A stretch of DNA of 64,000 nt from Adiantum capillus-veneris (taxonomy: Eukaryota > Streptophyta > Polypodiopsida > Polypodiales > Pteridaceae): positions 33,425,446-33,489,445 of the forward strand of contig CM043969.1 in assembly GCA_014529385.2 (NCBI GenBank), written 5' to 3'. Positions 46,631-60,133 of this stretch are shown in pieces (within the stretch, counting starts at the first letter, position 1; the number at the start of each line of letters is the position of its first letter). The notes below the pieces were generated by a model. The model ran no database searches and had not been told where the DNA came from. It was given only the letters and a program-made list of their open reading frames with translations. A program made the position numbers and the translations under genes.

Positions 46631-46825
46631 ATGTTCTTTTTTAAACATCCTTACATGAGACATATTCCGTATGTGGAGAATATGAGTCTCTGGACTGACA
46701 CTGGTGCCATTATTTCAATTATGTGTCACAACAAAGTCCCTAGGTGCTGGTCCAATTTGTTCCTAGACCATTTTCAGCACGACGTATCAGGAGAAATTTT
46801 AGTGGCCAGAAATTGTCGGATATGA
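46631..46825 (+). pseudogene. Protease-like relic in element D
   Basis: Frame reads ENMSLWTDTGAIISIMCHNKV, where D-T-G-A at 46697-46708 in a hydrophobic setting matches a retropepsin active site. The ILG-PW strand is not evident. Only about 500 bases separate it from the integrase-like piece, so RT and RNase H are missing between them. Confidence 0.4.
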
Positions 46826-47210
46826 CTTGTTATGGTACGAGTGTTACTAAACAACATTTGTTTTACATATAGAAAGGCTATGAGTTGTTAATAAAAAAGT
46901 TTCAGGGTTTGTACCTAGAAGTGATCATTGTTTCACCTTCTATTATGGTTTAGACGTTTCAGCAAGGCTTGCAAATGATTGCAACTGAAAGTATTTAGTT
47001 TCTTTTCAGGACTATTTCAATTCCTCTTTAATGTGTGCTAGGCGCATCAAATTTGCCATAAGTATTGGCAAGAATAATCATGCATATACAGGTTCGGATC
47101 TGTTTTTTGCTAAATGCATGCACACTAGGTGTTATGGGCCCTAGTGTTTAGCAAAGGCTGAATGGCATGTGTATTCATCAAGTTGTTACTTATGAAGCAT
47201 TTTTCAATCT

Positions 47211-47519
47211 GTGTGCAGTATCTCTATGAGATTACTTTTGGGTCTACCAATCACCAATAGAGGTCATGGCTCGGTTTGGGTGTTTGTGGATTTTTTCAAG
47301 TTAACCACGATGGTTATTTCGGACATGGTTGACTCCTCAGCAATGTTATACGATATTGTGATTCCCATTTACCAGTCATCTAGGAAGACTGTCTGTAAAA
47401 CCATGGGGAAACACACCTCAGTACTGTCAGTTATCCAAGGGGATAGGCAAATTACAAAGTGTAATTTTGTGCTAAAGGATATGCAAAGTGTGTACATTAG
47501 CACCAAGCAATCCAATTAA
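47211..47519 (+). pseudogene. Integrase-core relic in element D
   Basis: LLLGLPITNRGHGSVWVFVD followed by FFKLTTMV resembles the start of the chromovirus-type integrase core (GLP.T..GHDSIWVVVDRFSK). Only this portion is recognisable; the remaining acidic residues are not seen. Confidence 0.5.
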
Positions 47520-48003
47520 TAAGCATTTATTGCTTTACTTGGAGTTTGCTTACCATCAGATAAAGCATCTTTGCGATTAGGCTTAATTTCTTCATGTTTA
47601 AATCAGGTTCTCAACTTTGAACACTAGTTATGGTGGGGTTGTTTACTGATGAAATTGGAAAACAAGTCAAGGACTTAAGCTTGGCTGATGAATTATGTTA
47701 GCAAGTTACTTTCATAGAAAGTGAAAAGAGGTACTCTTTAGGGTACATCTTTGTGTGATAACTTGTTTTGCATACTCATGTGTGTTCTAAATGGAATCTA
47801 CACACTATGATTGGATAGGAATTGGCAACACAAGATGGTTCCAAATGGACAGCAATGTGAAAAATCAAGATGTTACTCTTGGTTTCATTGAACCTCCTGC
47901 TGAACCGTGTTTCGATCAACCAAACAGTTGGATCCATGAAGGATGCCACTATAGAAAACATTAGTGTATCATCACTCTTGTTTTCGAGGACGAAAACGCT
48001 TCT

Positions 48004-48018
48004 CCAAGGGGGGAGTAA
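48004..48018 (+). promoter_or_regulatory. Polypurine tract of element D
   Basis: CCAAGGGGGGAGTAA directly before the 3' LTR. The same tract precedes the related LTR at 54324. Confidence 0.8.
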
Positions 48019-48162
48019 TGTCATGCCAAGGGTAGGACCAGGCATGGCCAAGTGCCAGGACGGACATGCAGTCAAGGGGGTCCCTATATTTAGAAGGCCA
48101 AGGGCCTATATAGGGACATGGTTTGGTGGTGATGAGCATGTTCCAGTTCCCTTGTCCTTTCA
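48019..48162 (+). repeat. 3' LTR of element D
   Basis: 144 bp, nearly identical to 42865-43008 with a handful of substitutions, followed by AATAA. Confidence 0.9.
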
Positions 48163-48167
48163 AATAA

Positions 48168-48784
48168 CCCATTCTTAGAATTATTTTTGTGCATTGCTAT
48201 AAGAATGAGGTCTCATTCAAATATACAAGTAAACATGAAGTTCTTTGTCATAAGTTCCATAGAGTATTGAGCATCTTGTTGTGTCAAAGGTGGACAATAG
48301 CTAAGCCCAAAAAAAAAAAATCCAAGAAAGGACAGAGTCCTCACCTTATCAGTTCAAACAAGACAACATATACCTCAACCTTGAATGTGAATTACAGGTG
48401 TTGATGGACTTTATCAGTTGTTATCCATGTCCAACTTGCAAAAAAAAAAATTTAATTCTATTGTCCAAAGTGATCATGTCATCAGATTCCTTCAATTTTT
48501 TACAAATGGTTTGTTCAAAAAAGTTTATTATCGAGTAATTATATATATGGTTTCTATATAGCCCCAAAAACTTTTTAGAAAAAACTTTAAACAGATATTT
48601 AACATATATATAATTTTGATCAGAAGGCCACCACCCCTTTTGATTCAAGTGTCTTCATTCCCCATATTAGCCAATAGGTCATTATTATTTTTTCATATTG
48701 TGAGATATTACAACCTCATTCATAAGTTACATAATTCCATAAAGTAACCCAATCACCACTTGAGATATCAAATTGATTGATAGG
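48168..48784. other. Gene-free AT-rich spacer
   Basis: Contains A runs at about 48309 and 48441. No gene or repeat pair seen. Confidence 0.5.
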
Positions 48785-50106
48785 TTAACACTAGAATGGT
48801 AACCTAACAGGACATAAAAGTGTCCTTTTAGGGTTTTGGGGAAAAATTCCAAAACCATAGTAGATCCACTCATTTTGAAAAATCCTTTTATGAGCTTATA
48901 GTTCAATAACTACTACATATGGAAAAAATGAGAAACTTGTAATTTTTCTCATCCCTTGGTCACTACAAGGCTCCAAAGTTGATGGACCAGGGCATTTTGC
49001 CCAAAACAGAAATTTCTTACGGTTGATTGCATATAAGTAAGAGTGGGGATTTTTGTAGGACATGAGATAAGATGCCCCATTAACTTCAATGGGTTGGTGA
49101 CCAAAACATATGGTTGCTTTTACCTCACTAATTTTTTTTTGGGCAAAAAAAAAGGTACAAAAAAGTTGCATTTTTGCCATTTTGCAGACCTATCATCAAA
49201 GTTTCTACAGTCACGCTCAATACAGATACTATATACATGTTTTCTTAGTTCCCTTTGGGCCTTTGGATTCAAAAGGAGCCATGGAGCATGTCAAAAGGAT
49301 AATGGATCTCTTACAATTGGAACCTTGGGGGCAATGATAAAGTGCTAAATACAGCAAACATGAAAAAACTGAGTTTAGCATTATGACCTCTAGAAACCCA
49401 TAGAAACTACTTAATATCTAGCCAAGTTTGTAGTCTATGATTAGATATGGTTACTACCTACAAAATACACACAATTGGCCTAAGAAACTAGCAATATTGA
49501 GAAAGTTATACTTGTTACTCTAAAATGTATCGTATTCTTCAACAATCAAAAAACTCAACCATCATCATATACTATGCTATATAGCATATTAGGTCCCCCA
49601 AAACTCAAGGAAGATTAGCTTTATGTTATACATTACACTTATACAATCAAAATTGAATTTGGATATCAAGAAAGCCACCAAAAAAATCATAAAAGTGCTA
49701 ATTTTGGCCAAAAAAACAGGATTATGCAATTCTTGTAAATTGGTCATAACTTTCAATTTTAACACTTAGCTCTCCCTACAAGCATCAAAACATGTTGAGA
49801 ACTATGAAGGCCTAACCTCTAGCCATCTAAACCTCACAAACATGAAGTTTAGAGTGGTATAGTTGCCAAAATTTGAAAAAAAGACAAAAACAGGACCCGT
49901 TTTTTCACACAGTTTAGGTTCAAAAATGTCTTGCAAGAGTAAGGTTAATGGCGAGATTGATACTCCAAAAAAAATGCTAAGTTTTTTTCAGCTCATAAGG
50001 CAACTTTGTGGATATATAGCACCTAGAAATTCATTTTCATACTCTTCAAATAATTCAAGCAAAATGGTCACTTTTTTGTGTCCTGTTTTTACCATTCTAG
50101 TGTTAA
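48785..50106. mobile_element. Non-autonomous terminal-inverted-repeat element flanked by TTAA
   Basis: 48789 begins CACTAGAATGGTAA. The reverse complement from 50102 reads CACTAGAATGGTAA as well, and similarity continues imperfectly for about 40 bases (ACAGGACA.AAAA.GT). TTAA lies outside each end (48785-48788 and 50103-50106). The 1.3-kb interior is AT-rich with no transposase-like frame. The CACTAG start suggests the CACTA group, but the flanks TAA/TTA fit a 3-bp duplication imperfectly while TTAA fits exactly, so the family is open. Confidence 0.65.
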
Positions 50107-52951
<2,845 letters not shown>

Positions 52952-53228
52952 TGTCGGGAGTTTTTTGGAGCAAGGGATTGCGCATATGTACATATACATG
53001 CATGGTGCATCAAATAAAGGATTGCCCAATTTCCATAGCCAGGTGGTTACGTGGGGCCCACGTGTGTACAGGTAGGACAGGGTGTACATAGTGCAACGAT
53101 TTTCACTATTATCAGTACCAGTGTGTTTTTTTCTACAATAAGAAGGAGTTGGTAGCGCGTAAAACTTCTCGAGGAAGCTATCTGCGGGCCGACGACATGA
53201 GGTAAGCAGGTGCGTCAGATGGCATCTA
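52952..53228. repeat. 277-bp direct repeat, left copy (possible LTR)
   Basis: Starts TGTCGGGAGTTTTTTGGAGC. Nearly identical to 58302-58578, same length. It is followed at 53230 by TGGCATCAGGAGG, which resembles an initiator-tRNA primer site, so a plus-strand 5' LTR is possible. However, protease and integrase relics between the copies are on the minus strand, and no polypurine tract precedes the right copy. Confidence 0.7.
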
Positions 53229-53243
53229 GTGGCATCAGGAGGT

Positions 53244-53625
53244 CGAACGGGGTCAATACTTGCACGAGGAGAAGTATGGACACGACGTGGGTGTTTTCTT
53301 GTGATACTTATGCAGAAAGGTCATCATGAGGACCACTTTTTGGGGCCACTTCACGTGGTTGCGGGATGCATTATTTGAAAAAACTGAGTGCCAGGTGTGC
53401 GGATGATGCAAAAAGGTGACAACTATGCACTGCGAGGTTAGTTTTTGGCCTGTTCGGGGTCCGTTTGAGGTCATCTAAAAGGCCACGGGTGCCCAACTAA
53501 TAAAGATAAGTGTGGGAACTGAAAAAATTGAGATAAGACCAGAAAAAACGTGGAGAAGAGAGGAGGAACAGCCGCAAGTGTGTTTTTGATGTTTTGGGAG
53601 CATTTTTTGGCCCTAAACTGCTCAT
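53244..53625. other. Interior next to the left 277-bp repeat
   Basis: No recognisable coding sequence. Confidence 0.4.
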
Positions 53626-54103
53626 CCGAGGTCGGATTTGAGCATTTTGACATTGTAGACTGGGGTTTTTGGGCGTTCCGGACGCAATGGCGCTGTCCAT
53701 TTTGCCGAATTCCTCACATATTTTTTGCTATTTTTCTGTGTAATCTTCTCTGGTGAGTGAAGCATCTGCTTAACTTTGTGGTTGTATCTGGTATATTTCC
53801 TCAATACTGTGTAAACTATTTGCCCCATTGGTGTTGGGCTGAGCTTCATTGAGTCTAAACAACATCAATCGGAGGTCAGATTTGAGCACTTTGACATTGG
53901 AGACTGGGGTTTTTGGGCCTTCCGGACGCAATGGCGCTGTCCATTTTGCCAAATTCCTCACATATTTTTTGCTGTTTTTCTGTGTAATCTTCTCTGGTGA
54001 GTGAAGCATCTGCTTAACTTTGTGGTTGTATCTGGTATATTTCCTCAATACTGTGTAAAGTATTTGCCCCATTGGTGTTGGGCTGAGCTTCATTGAGTCT
54101 AAA
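53626..54103. repeat. 243-bp tandem duplication
   Basis: The segment with GGATTTGAGCATTTTGACATTG through GGGCTGAGCTTCATTGAGTCTAAA occurs twice, shifted by 243 bases (53631 and 53874). Copies differ at few positions, so the duplication is fairly recent. Confidence 0.9.
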
Positions 54104-54472
54104 TTGACATCCCATTTAGATACAAGTGGTTACACTAGGACAACAATGTTGAAAATCAAGATGTTGCTCTTGCTTTCATTAAACCTCCTCTCACTGCAGC
54201 AAGTAAGTCATATGGACAATTGGCCCACATATGGGATGCCAATAAGGAAAATATCAGTGTTTTTACGTAGATACTACCACTTGAGTTTTCGAGGATGAAA
54301 ACGCTTCTCCAAGGGGGGAGTAATGTCATGCCAAGGGCAAACCCAGGCGAGTAGGACATGGGCCAAGGGCCGACTGCTAAATGTGGACAGGGAGATTCTA
54401 TTCATAGCGGCCAAAGGCTATATAATGGGGGGTTGGGTGGAGAATCACAGTATGCAGTTCCTAGGTCTCACA
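54104..54472 (+). mobile_element. 3' end of a second element of the D family
   Basis: 54111-54323 matches 47822-48018 of element D (GAAAATCAAGATGTTGCTCTTG, CATTAAACCTCCT, ACGCTTCTCCAAGGGGGGAGTAA). It is followed by a 149-bp LTR-like block from TGTCATGCCAAGGGC (54324) to about 54472. The LTR diverges from that of D after the first 15 bases. No 5' partner was found, so this is a truncated copy. Confidence 0.65.
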
Positions 54473-55140
54473 CCATGAGTCCTCCTTTTGGAACCTCCTT
54501 CTAGAATGTTTCATCTTGGAACTGCTAAAAACATACATTAATATGGGTACCAATTGAAAGCTCTTTCCGAGTACAATACGTTTTTTTATTCAAAACATGG
54601 ATTTAACATCTCTATGAGGAGATAAAGCATTCAACGCATTCAGCCCACATATGCATAATGAGCAATCTTCATGATCATGCCATCTTGTTGATTGTAGGTG
54701 TCTTTTCTGGTGGATCTAGCCCACACTCAAAGGCATCAACCCTTTCTATGTACAAGTATGATCCCGAGATGCATGAGTTATAAGTCACAGGCGCCCTATT
54801 GGGTTATCTAGGTGGGAGTGTGCACTATCTATGTTCTAACCCATTGTGTGGGTCCACCATAACGTGTGACCACTCATTGGTTATCATACTAAGGTGCACT
54901 GTTCTAGCTATATTGTTTTACAAAAGGAAAACAACTTGTAAAATCTAAGATTAATAGAAAAAGGATACAAGTTCTTTTCTATTGAGGTGTGATAGCCCAC
55001 CCGCTCTTATTCAGTTGTCCTCAGCTCAAAAGCTTCGTCATATTTCTTAAGAATCTCTAGGTAAGCTCGCATGAAATTTTCATCCACCCACTTGGCGTCG
55101 GCTATGGGTAAATCTTTAAGCTTCAATAGAAATTTTCATG
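54473..55140. other. Gene-free spacer
   Basis: No supported feature. Confidence 0.45.
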
Positions 55141-55915
55141 TCAGAAGGACACTTCTTGTAGTTCAATCTGTATGAGCGACGATTTGTTTGGGTTGAACGA
55201 GTTGCTCTCTGTCTTTGACTTCTGGGGTTCCTCTCTAATAGGCTCTTCCGGTATTGGTCCCATGTAAGGCTTTAATAGACTTACTTGGAACAAATTATGT
55301 ATCTTCCAATGACTTGGGAGTTCTGCCTGTAGCATACTCCATTAATTTTCTTGATGACCTTGAATGGTTTAAAAGTATCTTTTTGACAGCTTCGGAAAAT
55401 ACCTTGTTTGCCTTGAACTTTGCTTTAACCTGTTCTTGGTGGTGTCCCTTGTGGTGTCCTTGGAATTCATGTGATGAAATCCATGGTGATAGACTCCCAA
55501 GGACCACCTGGTACTGGAAAAGGTTGTAATAATCCTGGAGCCTTTTATCTTTCAAACTTTGATTTTTGACAAACCAGTCATTTTTCGATGTAGTTGTGTG
55601 TATCCTTTCAACGTGTTGGCCAATAGAAAAAGCGCTCTAAAGCACTTAGAGTGGCTCTATGCCCTACATAGGCGGTTCATGACTTTCTCTAAGTACTTTT
55701 TGACAAAGAGGGAGAGTGATGCATAGCCAATTATACATCATAAGATATCTATCTTTGATGCTATAATTTGGATGAGGCTCTCCTTGTTCAACTTCAACAT
55801 CCATATCATAGGTATTTTTCATACCATGAAAGTATTCATGATGAGCCACTGTGATGGTTTTTGCACTTTGTCGCACGTGTCGGAGGCTAGGAACTTGCCT
55901 GTGCACTATGAGCAA
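55141..55915 (-). pseudogene. Ty3/gypsy integrase relic
   Basis: In minus-strand order: YNWLCITLPLCQKVLRESHE at about 55850-55670 resembles the start of the integrase zinc domain. LPSHWKIHNLFQVSLLKPYM at 55335-55141 is the conserved end of chromovirus-type integrase. The core between them is mostly lost (only about 350 bases). Stops and frame changes throughout. Confidence 0.65.
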
Positions 55916-56057
55916 GCCTTAAAAGGCTGCAAGCACACAACTAGACAATTCTAGCAAGCTCAAAGAAACAATGGTGTGTCACTCAACGCTCAATGCTTCT
56001 GTCGTAAAGGATCAGGTGCTGCAAAGAAGAAGGATCCACCATCAATGCCACTGCAAT

Positions 56058-56058
<1 letters not shown>

Positions 56059-56108
<50 letters not shown>

Positions 56109-56131
56109 CACGCACACACACACATACACAC
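56059..56131. repeat. Compound (CT)n(CA)n microsatellite
   Basis: CT run 56059-56104 then CA-rich run to 56131. Confidence 0.94.
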
Positions 56132-56461
56132 GCAAGTACACGAAGGAGAAGGAGATAGAAATGGAGCAAGAGCACTTCTTAGCTTGCACCTCCAAGAATG
56201 AGGATTTTTAGGTCAAGTGGACCTTTTATAAGAGTTTGACCCATTCACACATGGGCACCCACAATGACCAGTCGTTGCAAAACTACTGTAAAAATAAGAT
56301 AAGTGGTGTGCCTCTTATCGGCGATCACCTAGACACCTACAAGACTGACAAGCCTGGTCCATGACTCAATCAAATAAATAATAAGGCATCCACCAAAGGT
56401 GATATGGTGTCCATGAGGGTTAAGATGCCCCCCTTCCTGATGTACATTCTTTCCTCAGAAG
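56132..56461. other. Gene-free spacer
   Basis: No supported feature. Confidence 0.4.
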
Positions 56462-57642
56462 CTATTGAGATGAAGCCTGTTCATCGAGGTGGAAGAGCAT
56501 CCAAGATTGAATGTCCTTAGCAAAATCAACCAAACTTGGCACAGTAATTGCATTTTCATATACTAAGTATGGATTAGTCGTGGTCAAGAGACATATCGGC
56601 CATTCTAATTCCTTGAAATTCCACTCACATGTTGATGCTACCGTATCTACCAAATCCCATTCACAGGCAAGAACCAGGTAGACTATGTAAAACACTTGTG
56701 AAAAGTAAAGAGGGTACCTCTCACCCAAGGTAGGAGTGGATGACTCTCGCGTATTATCCATATCTCTACACACAGATAGATGATGGTTAGAGTGCAAATA
56801 TTATAAGGGTCATGTTAAAAGGTCATGTCCTTGTGCATAATGTGTTTTTATGATTTTGGGTCATGTACTAGAACTTGCAGGTTTCTAGCTTTTTGTTTGG
56901 CCCTTGCTCTTATCTTTGTTTTTGTGAGTATAAGGCTATATATATACATTCCCTAAGATTGGAAGATTGAGAGGTCAGGGAGGAATGTTAAGAGGGGAGC
57001 AAGTGAATGATGATGTCAGCAAAACATTCCCCCCTTCCTTGAATAGATTATACCTTTTGGAATACGTCATCACCTTTTGAAACCAATTGTTCCAAGTTGT
57101 TATGGGTGAAGAATTTGACCAATAGTTTTTGACCGCCCTACACGTTTCATCTAGTTGAAACAATGGTAAGGTACTCTCCCATGATTTTATTTGCAACATT
57201 GTTGTAGGTGGTGAACTTACAATGGGAGGTGCAAATTCTTTCTTGTTTGTATGGATATGTACAATGGTAGGTGGAGGTTGTGTCGAAGCTTCTATTTTCG
57301 TATATGAACTACATGAAGAGTAAGAAGCTTCATTTGTGTTTTCTATTTTTGAGCTTAGCAAAACAAGCCTTTCTCGCTTGGCTACCCAAACTAGCTTTGG
57401 ATCATGTGTATAGTGTTCTGTGATCTTTCCCTTCCCACGATCTTCAATCGGCTTTATCGTACAGGATTTGACTCACATGGGTCAGGTGACAAGTAAGAAC
57501 ACAATTTACGTTTTGGCACCCAGATTTGATCATTTTCTTCATAGTAGCCTTGGGCTTCCAATAGTCTTTTGGGAATGCAATGCAACGTTTTCTTAAATTT
57601 TTTGGAGGGAGTGGGGCGTTTCTTGCAAGGCTTCTGTAGCAT
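56462..57642 (-). pseudogene. Unrecognised minus-strand coding relics
   Basis: Open pieces at 57642-57454 (includes DQIWVPKRKL), 57361-56975 (WESTLPLFQLDETCRAVKNY) and 56797-56462 (VYENAITVPSLVDFAKD). They follow the protease relic at 57791-58237 in the same direction. The IWVPK phrase also occurs three times behind the second retropepsin-like domain of element A, hinting at a shared, undescribed module. Confidence 0.4.
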
Positions 57643-57790
57643 CAGAGATTGTTGCTAAAGAAGCTTTAGGGTCTCATTTATATGTTTTCTTAGTTATATT
57701 TCGATGGGTCTTGTGTGTCTCATTTTTTGTGTCAACTATAGAAGTTGAAGCTCTAGAGAGTTGGGCTATAGGGACATATGGTTCAACCTC

Positions 57791-58237
57791 CTAGACATGC
57801 AATGTTTTGGGTTTTATTTCCTCAGGAGGTAATATCTCAAGAACTATGGCTTGAGTGGTTGGGCTAAGAGTTGGTTCCTGCATTGTGACACTCCTAGTCT
57901 CCCAATCAATAGTGCATTTGGTCACTATCATCCATGTGCATCCTAGGTTTATATTGCTTTCCATAGTTCCAACGGGCATGACAAAAAATTATTGAGCTAC
58001 AACCCCATTGTCATAACTGACAGAAGTGTGCCAGATTCCAAAAACCGCATTTTTTTTCTTGTTGACACCCTTGACTTGGATAGTACTCTTAGATAGAGAT
58101 GGATTTCCTAATTGACACCACACCCCATATGATAGCAGATTATATTTAGCACCCGTCTCTAATAAGACATCATATAGCACTTTCTCATAGGTGCTATTTA
58201 GCAAAATAGGGTATTGTAGAGGTGTGTCAGAGTCCAA
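57791..58237 (-). pseudogene. Retropepsin-like relic
   Basis: LYDVLLETGAKYNLLSYGVW at about 58180-58120 has the shape of a retropepsin active site with Glu in place of the catalytic Asp (E-T-G-A). Across a stop at about 57986 follow VGTMESNINLGCTWM and CTIDWETRSVTM, equivalent to the ILG-PW strand and the next strand. Probably inactive. Lies inside the pair of 277-bp repeats. Confidence 0.55.
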
Positions 58238-58301
58238 CCAATCATCCTCTGTTTCAACGTGGAATGCAGGTGTAACTCCAAGGTTGGCCTCTTGTTGGCG
58301 T

Positions 58302-58578
58302 TGTCAGGAGTTTTTTGGAGCAAGGGATTGCACATATGTACATATACATGCATGGTGCATCAAATAAAGGATTGCCCAATTTCCATAGCCAGGTGGTTAC
58401 GTGGGGCCCACGTGTGTACAGGTAGGACATGGTGTACATAGTGCAACGATTTTCACTATTATCAGTACCAGTGTGTTTTTTTCTACAATAAGGAGGAGTT
58501 GGTAGCGCTTAAAACTTCTCGAGGAAGCTATCTGCGGGCCGACGACATGAGGTAAGCAGGTGCGTCAGATGGCATCTA
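58302..58578. repeat. 277-bp direct repeat, right copy (possible LTR)
   Basis: Starts TGTCAGGAGTTTTTTGGAGC and matches 52952-53228 up to GGCATCTA, where the CACTA transposon begins. The true end of the repeat may lie beyond the transposon, outside the window. Confidence 0.7.
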
Positions 58579-58599
58579 CACTACAAGAGGTTGTGTGCT

Positions 58600-58825
58600 C
58601 TTGTGACGCTGTTAGTGACGGAAATACACTGGGTTTTTATAACCCGGGCGTCGCTAAAACCGTCGCTAATAGCATCGCTACGAGAGCGTCGCTATATAGA
58701 GACGCTCATAGCGACGGTCATAGCGACGGTTATAGGGACGTTTACACAGAAGTCTATAGCGACGCTGATAGTGACGCTCCAGAGCCATAAATAGCGACGG
58801 TTATAGCGACGCCCGAGATATTTTT
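58600..58825. repeat. CACTA subterminal repeats
   Basis: At least twelve copies of a GACG-core motif in both orientations (AGCGACGGT, CGTCGCTA, AGTGACGCT). In En/Spm such repeats are where TnpA binds; the GCGACG core here would be the analogous site, by inference. Confidence 0.85.
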
Positions 58826-59167
58826 TTTTTGGTGACAGGGCATTGAATGCCCTGCCACCCATCAACCATATTGTACTTGATTCACTTTTTAAAAAAAGTG
58901 CAAGGGTAGATAATAGACCCAAAATAGTCACCCACAAGACGCATTGTTTGCAAAATTGACAAGCGTAAAATTGACAATTGTACACATCATAGGCAAAATG
59001 AATTGATTGGCAAATGTAATAATGACAATTGTACAACATCATAGGCATAAAGAATTGATTGGCAAAATGAACTGCGGCGACAAATGTAATAATATACATG
59101 GTTCAAAAAGACGTATAAAATCCGTCTCATGATACATAAGCTATGAGAAACCCTAAACTAATGCTAT

Positions 59168-60133
59168 CTAGATACGGCTAAACTGACGTCGTCTAGTCAG
59201 ACGTCTCATCGCGTCCAAGCGGTGTATCTGTCAGATTATGTAAAAAAAGACAATAAGACAGCTTTCAGTAAGTATAAACATATAACGACATTTATAAAAC
59301 AATACAAAAAATAGAAAAGAGTAAACCCTAATACTAACCATGCCACCGCGAGAACTGAGAATGTCCATCAAGGCGTTTAAGCCCTTCCTGCCTGCGTACT
59401 CGCGCTCGTACAGTGTGGGATCACGTCCTGTCATCGACCACTGTCAAAACATACAAAGATTTCATTATGTTAGAATTAAAAAACTCATAAACCCTAAACT
59501 ATCAAACATAAAGAGCAATGTGAAAACACTTACAAAATCGGCCTCAAATGATGCCCATCCACCGCTCCCCAAGTGGTGCGAGCTCCCTGCCTCTACTCGC
59601 GCTCTGGCTGCATCTTTTTGTTGCTTCCACTTGTCGGGATTCTCGCGCGCTGCTTTCTTCGCATTCTTCCAATCTTCTTTGGCCAGCCAATCTGGCCTGT
59701 TCCACCCATTCTTGATTGCTTTTTGCACTTCGGAACGCTTGTGTTTGCAGTATTCGCGCATTCGAATCTTCATCAGTTCTTCATTGAAGCGCTGATCCCG
59801 TGTTGGAACGGGAAACTCATCATGAAGTATGCTGATGACTCTGTTTTTTAAATCACTTGGTACTTCACTCCATTTGTTTAGTATGTAGTGTCTAAACAGC
59901 TCAGAGCAAAGACCACGCATGCGCGAGATCACCTTCTTGCCGTCATCATCCATGATGATGCCGCCGCTAAAGTCGACGGAGTAAGGCAAGCCCTCTGGCC
60001 GGTGACGCGTGAACCTGGGTGTCTTGGCAGGGGTCTCTAGCGGCGTGTCGATGGGGGTACGGACGTCAGGTGTCTCCACCGGCGTCTGGGACCCGAAGCG
60101 AGGAGTGTCGAGTGGGGTGGCTCCTGGCGGCAT
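59168..60133 (-). CDS. CACTA TnpA-like protein (plant transposase Ptta/En/Spm family)
   Basis: Three exons with consensus borders: 60133-59534, 59440-59339 and 59227-59168, giving 253 residues. Introns begin GTAAGT and GTTAGT and end ACAG. The N-terminus is Thr-Pro-rich (TPLDTPRFGSQTPVETPD). The domain follows with EVPSDLKNRVISILHDEF, WKNAKKAARENPDKWKQQK and HHLGSGGWASFEADF, then MTGRDPTLYEREYAGRKG in exon 2. The H..GS....F block and the following ..GR.PT phrase are typical of the Ptta/En/Spm (Transposase_24) family, related to TnpA, which binds subterminal repeats. An in-frame TGA just upstream supports the ATG at 60133. All three exons are open, so the gene may be functional. Confidence 0.8.

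Larger units (their letters stand above)
42860..48167 (+). mobile_element. Element D: LTR retroelement with 144-bp LTRs
   Basis: Bounded by AATAA at 42860-42864 and 48163-48167. The 144-bp LTRs TGTCATGCC...CCTTTCA lie at 42865-43008 and 48019-48162. A TAGTATCAGAGC primer site (one change from the initiator tRNA site) and an AAGGGGGGAGTAA polypurine tract complete the ends. The 5-kb interior is heavily decayed. A protease-like DTGA motif at 46697 and an integrase-like stretch at 47220-47340 point to Ty3/gypsy ancestry. Very short LTRs with a long interior are unusual. Confidence 0.85.

Noticed and set aside
48789-50102. Assignment of the TTAA-flanked element to piggyBac
   Set aside because: TTAA alone is weak in AT-rich DNA, plants lack established piggyBac elements, and the CACTAG terminus points elsewhere.
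52952-53242. Firm call of the 277-bp repeats as LTRs of one plus-strand element
   Set aside because: A primer-like TGGCATCAG follows the left copy, but no polypurine tract precedes the right copy, flanking duplications do not match, and the inner gypsy relics are on the other strand.
58692-59099. 135-codon minus-strand frame near the CACTA terminus
   Set aside because: Runs through subterminal repeats and AT-rich non-coding DNA downstream of the TnpA-like gene; no domain.
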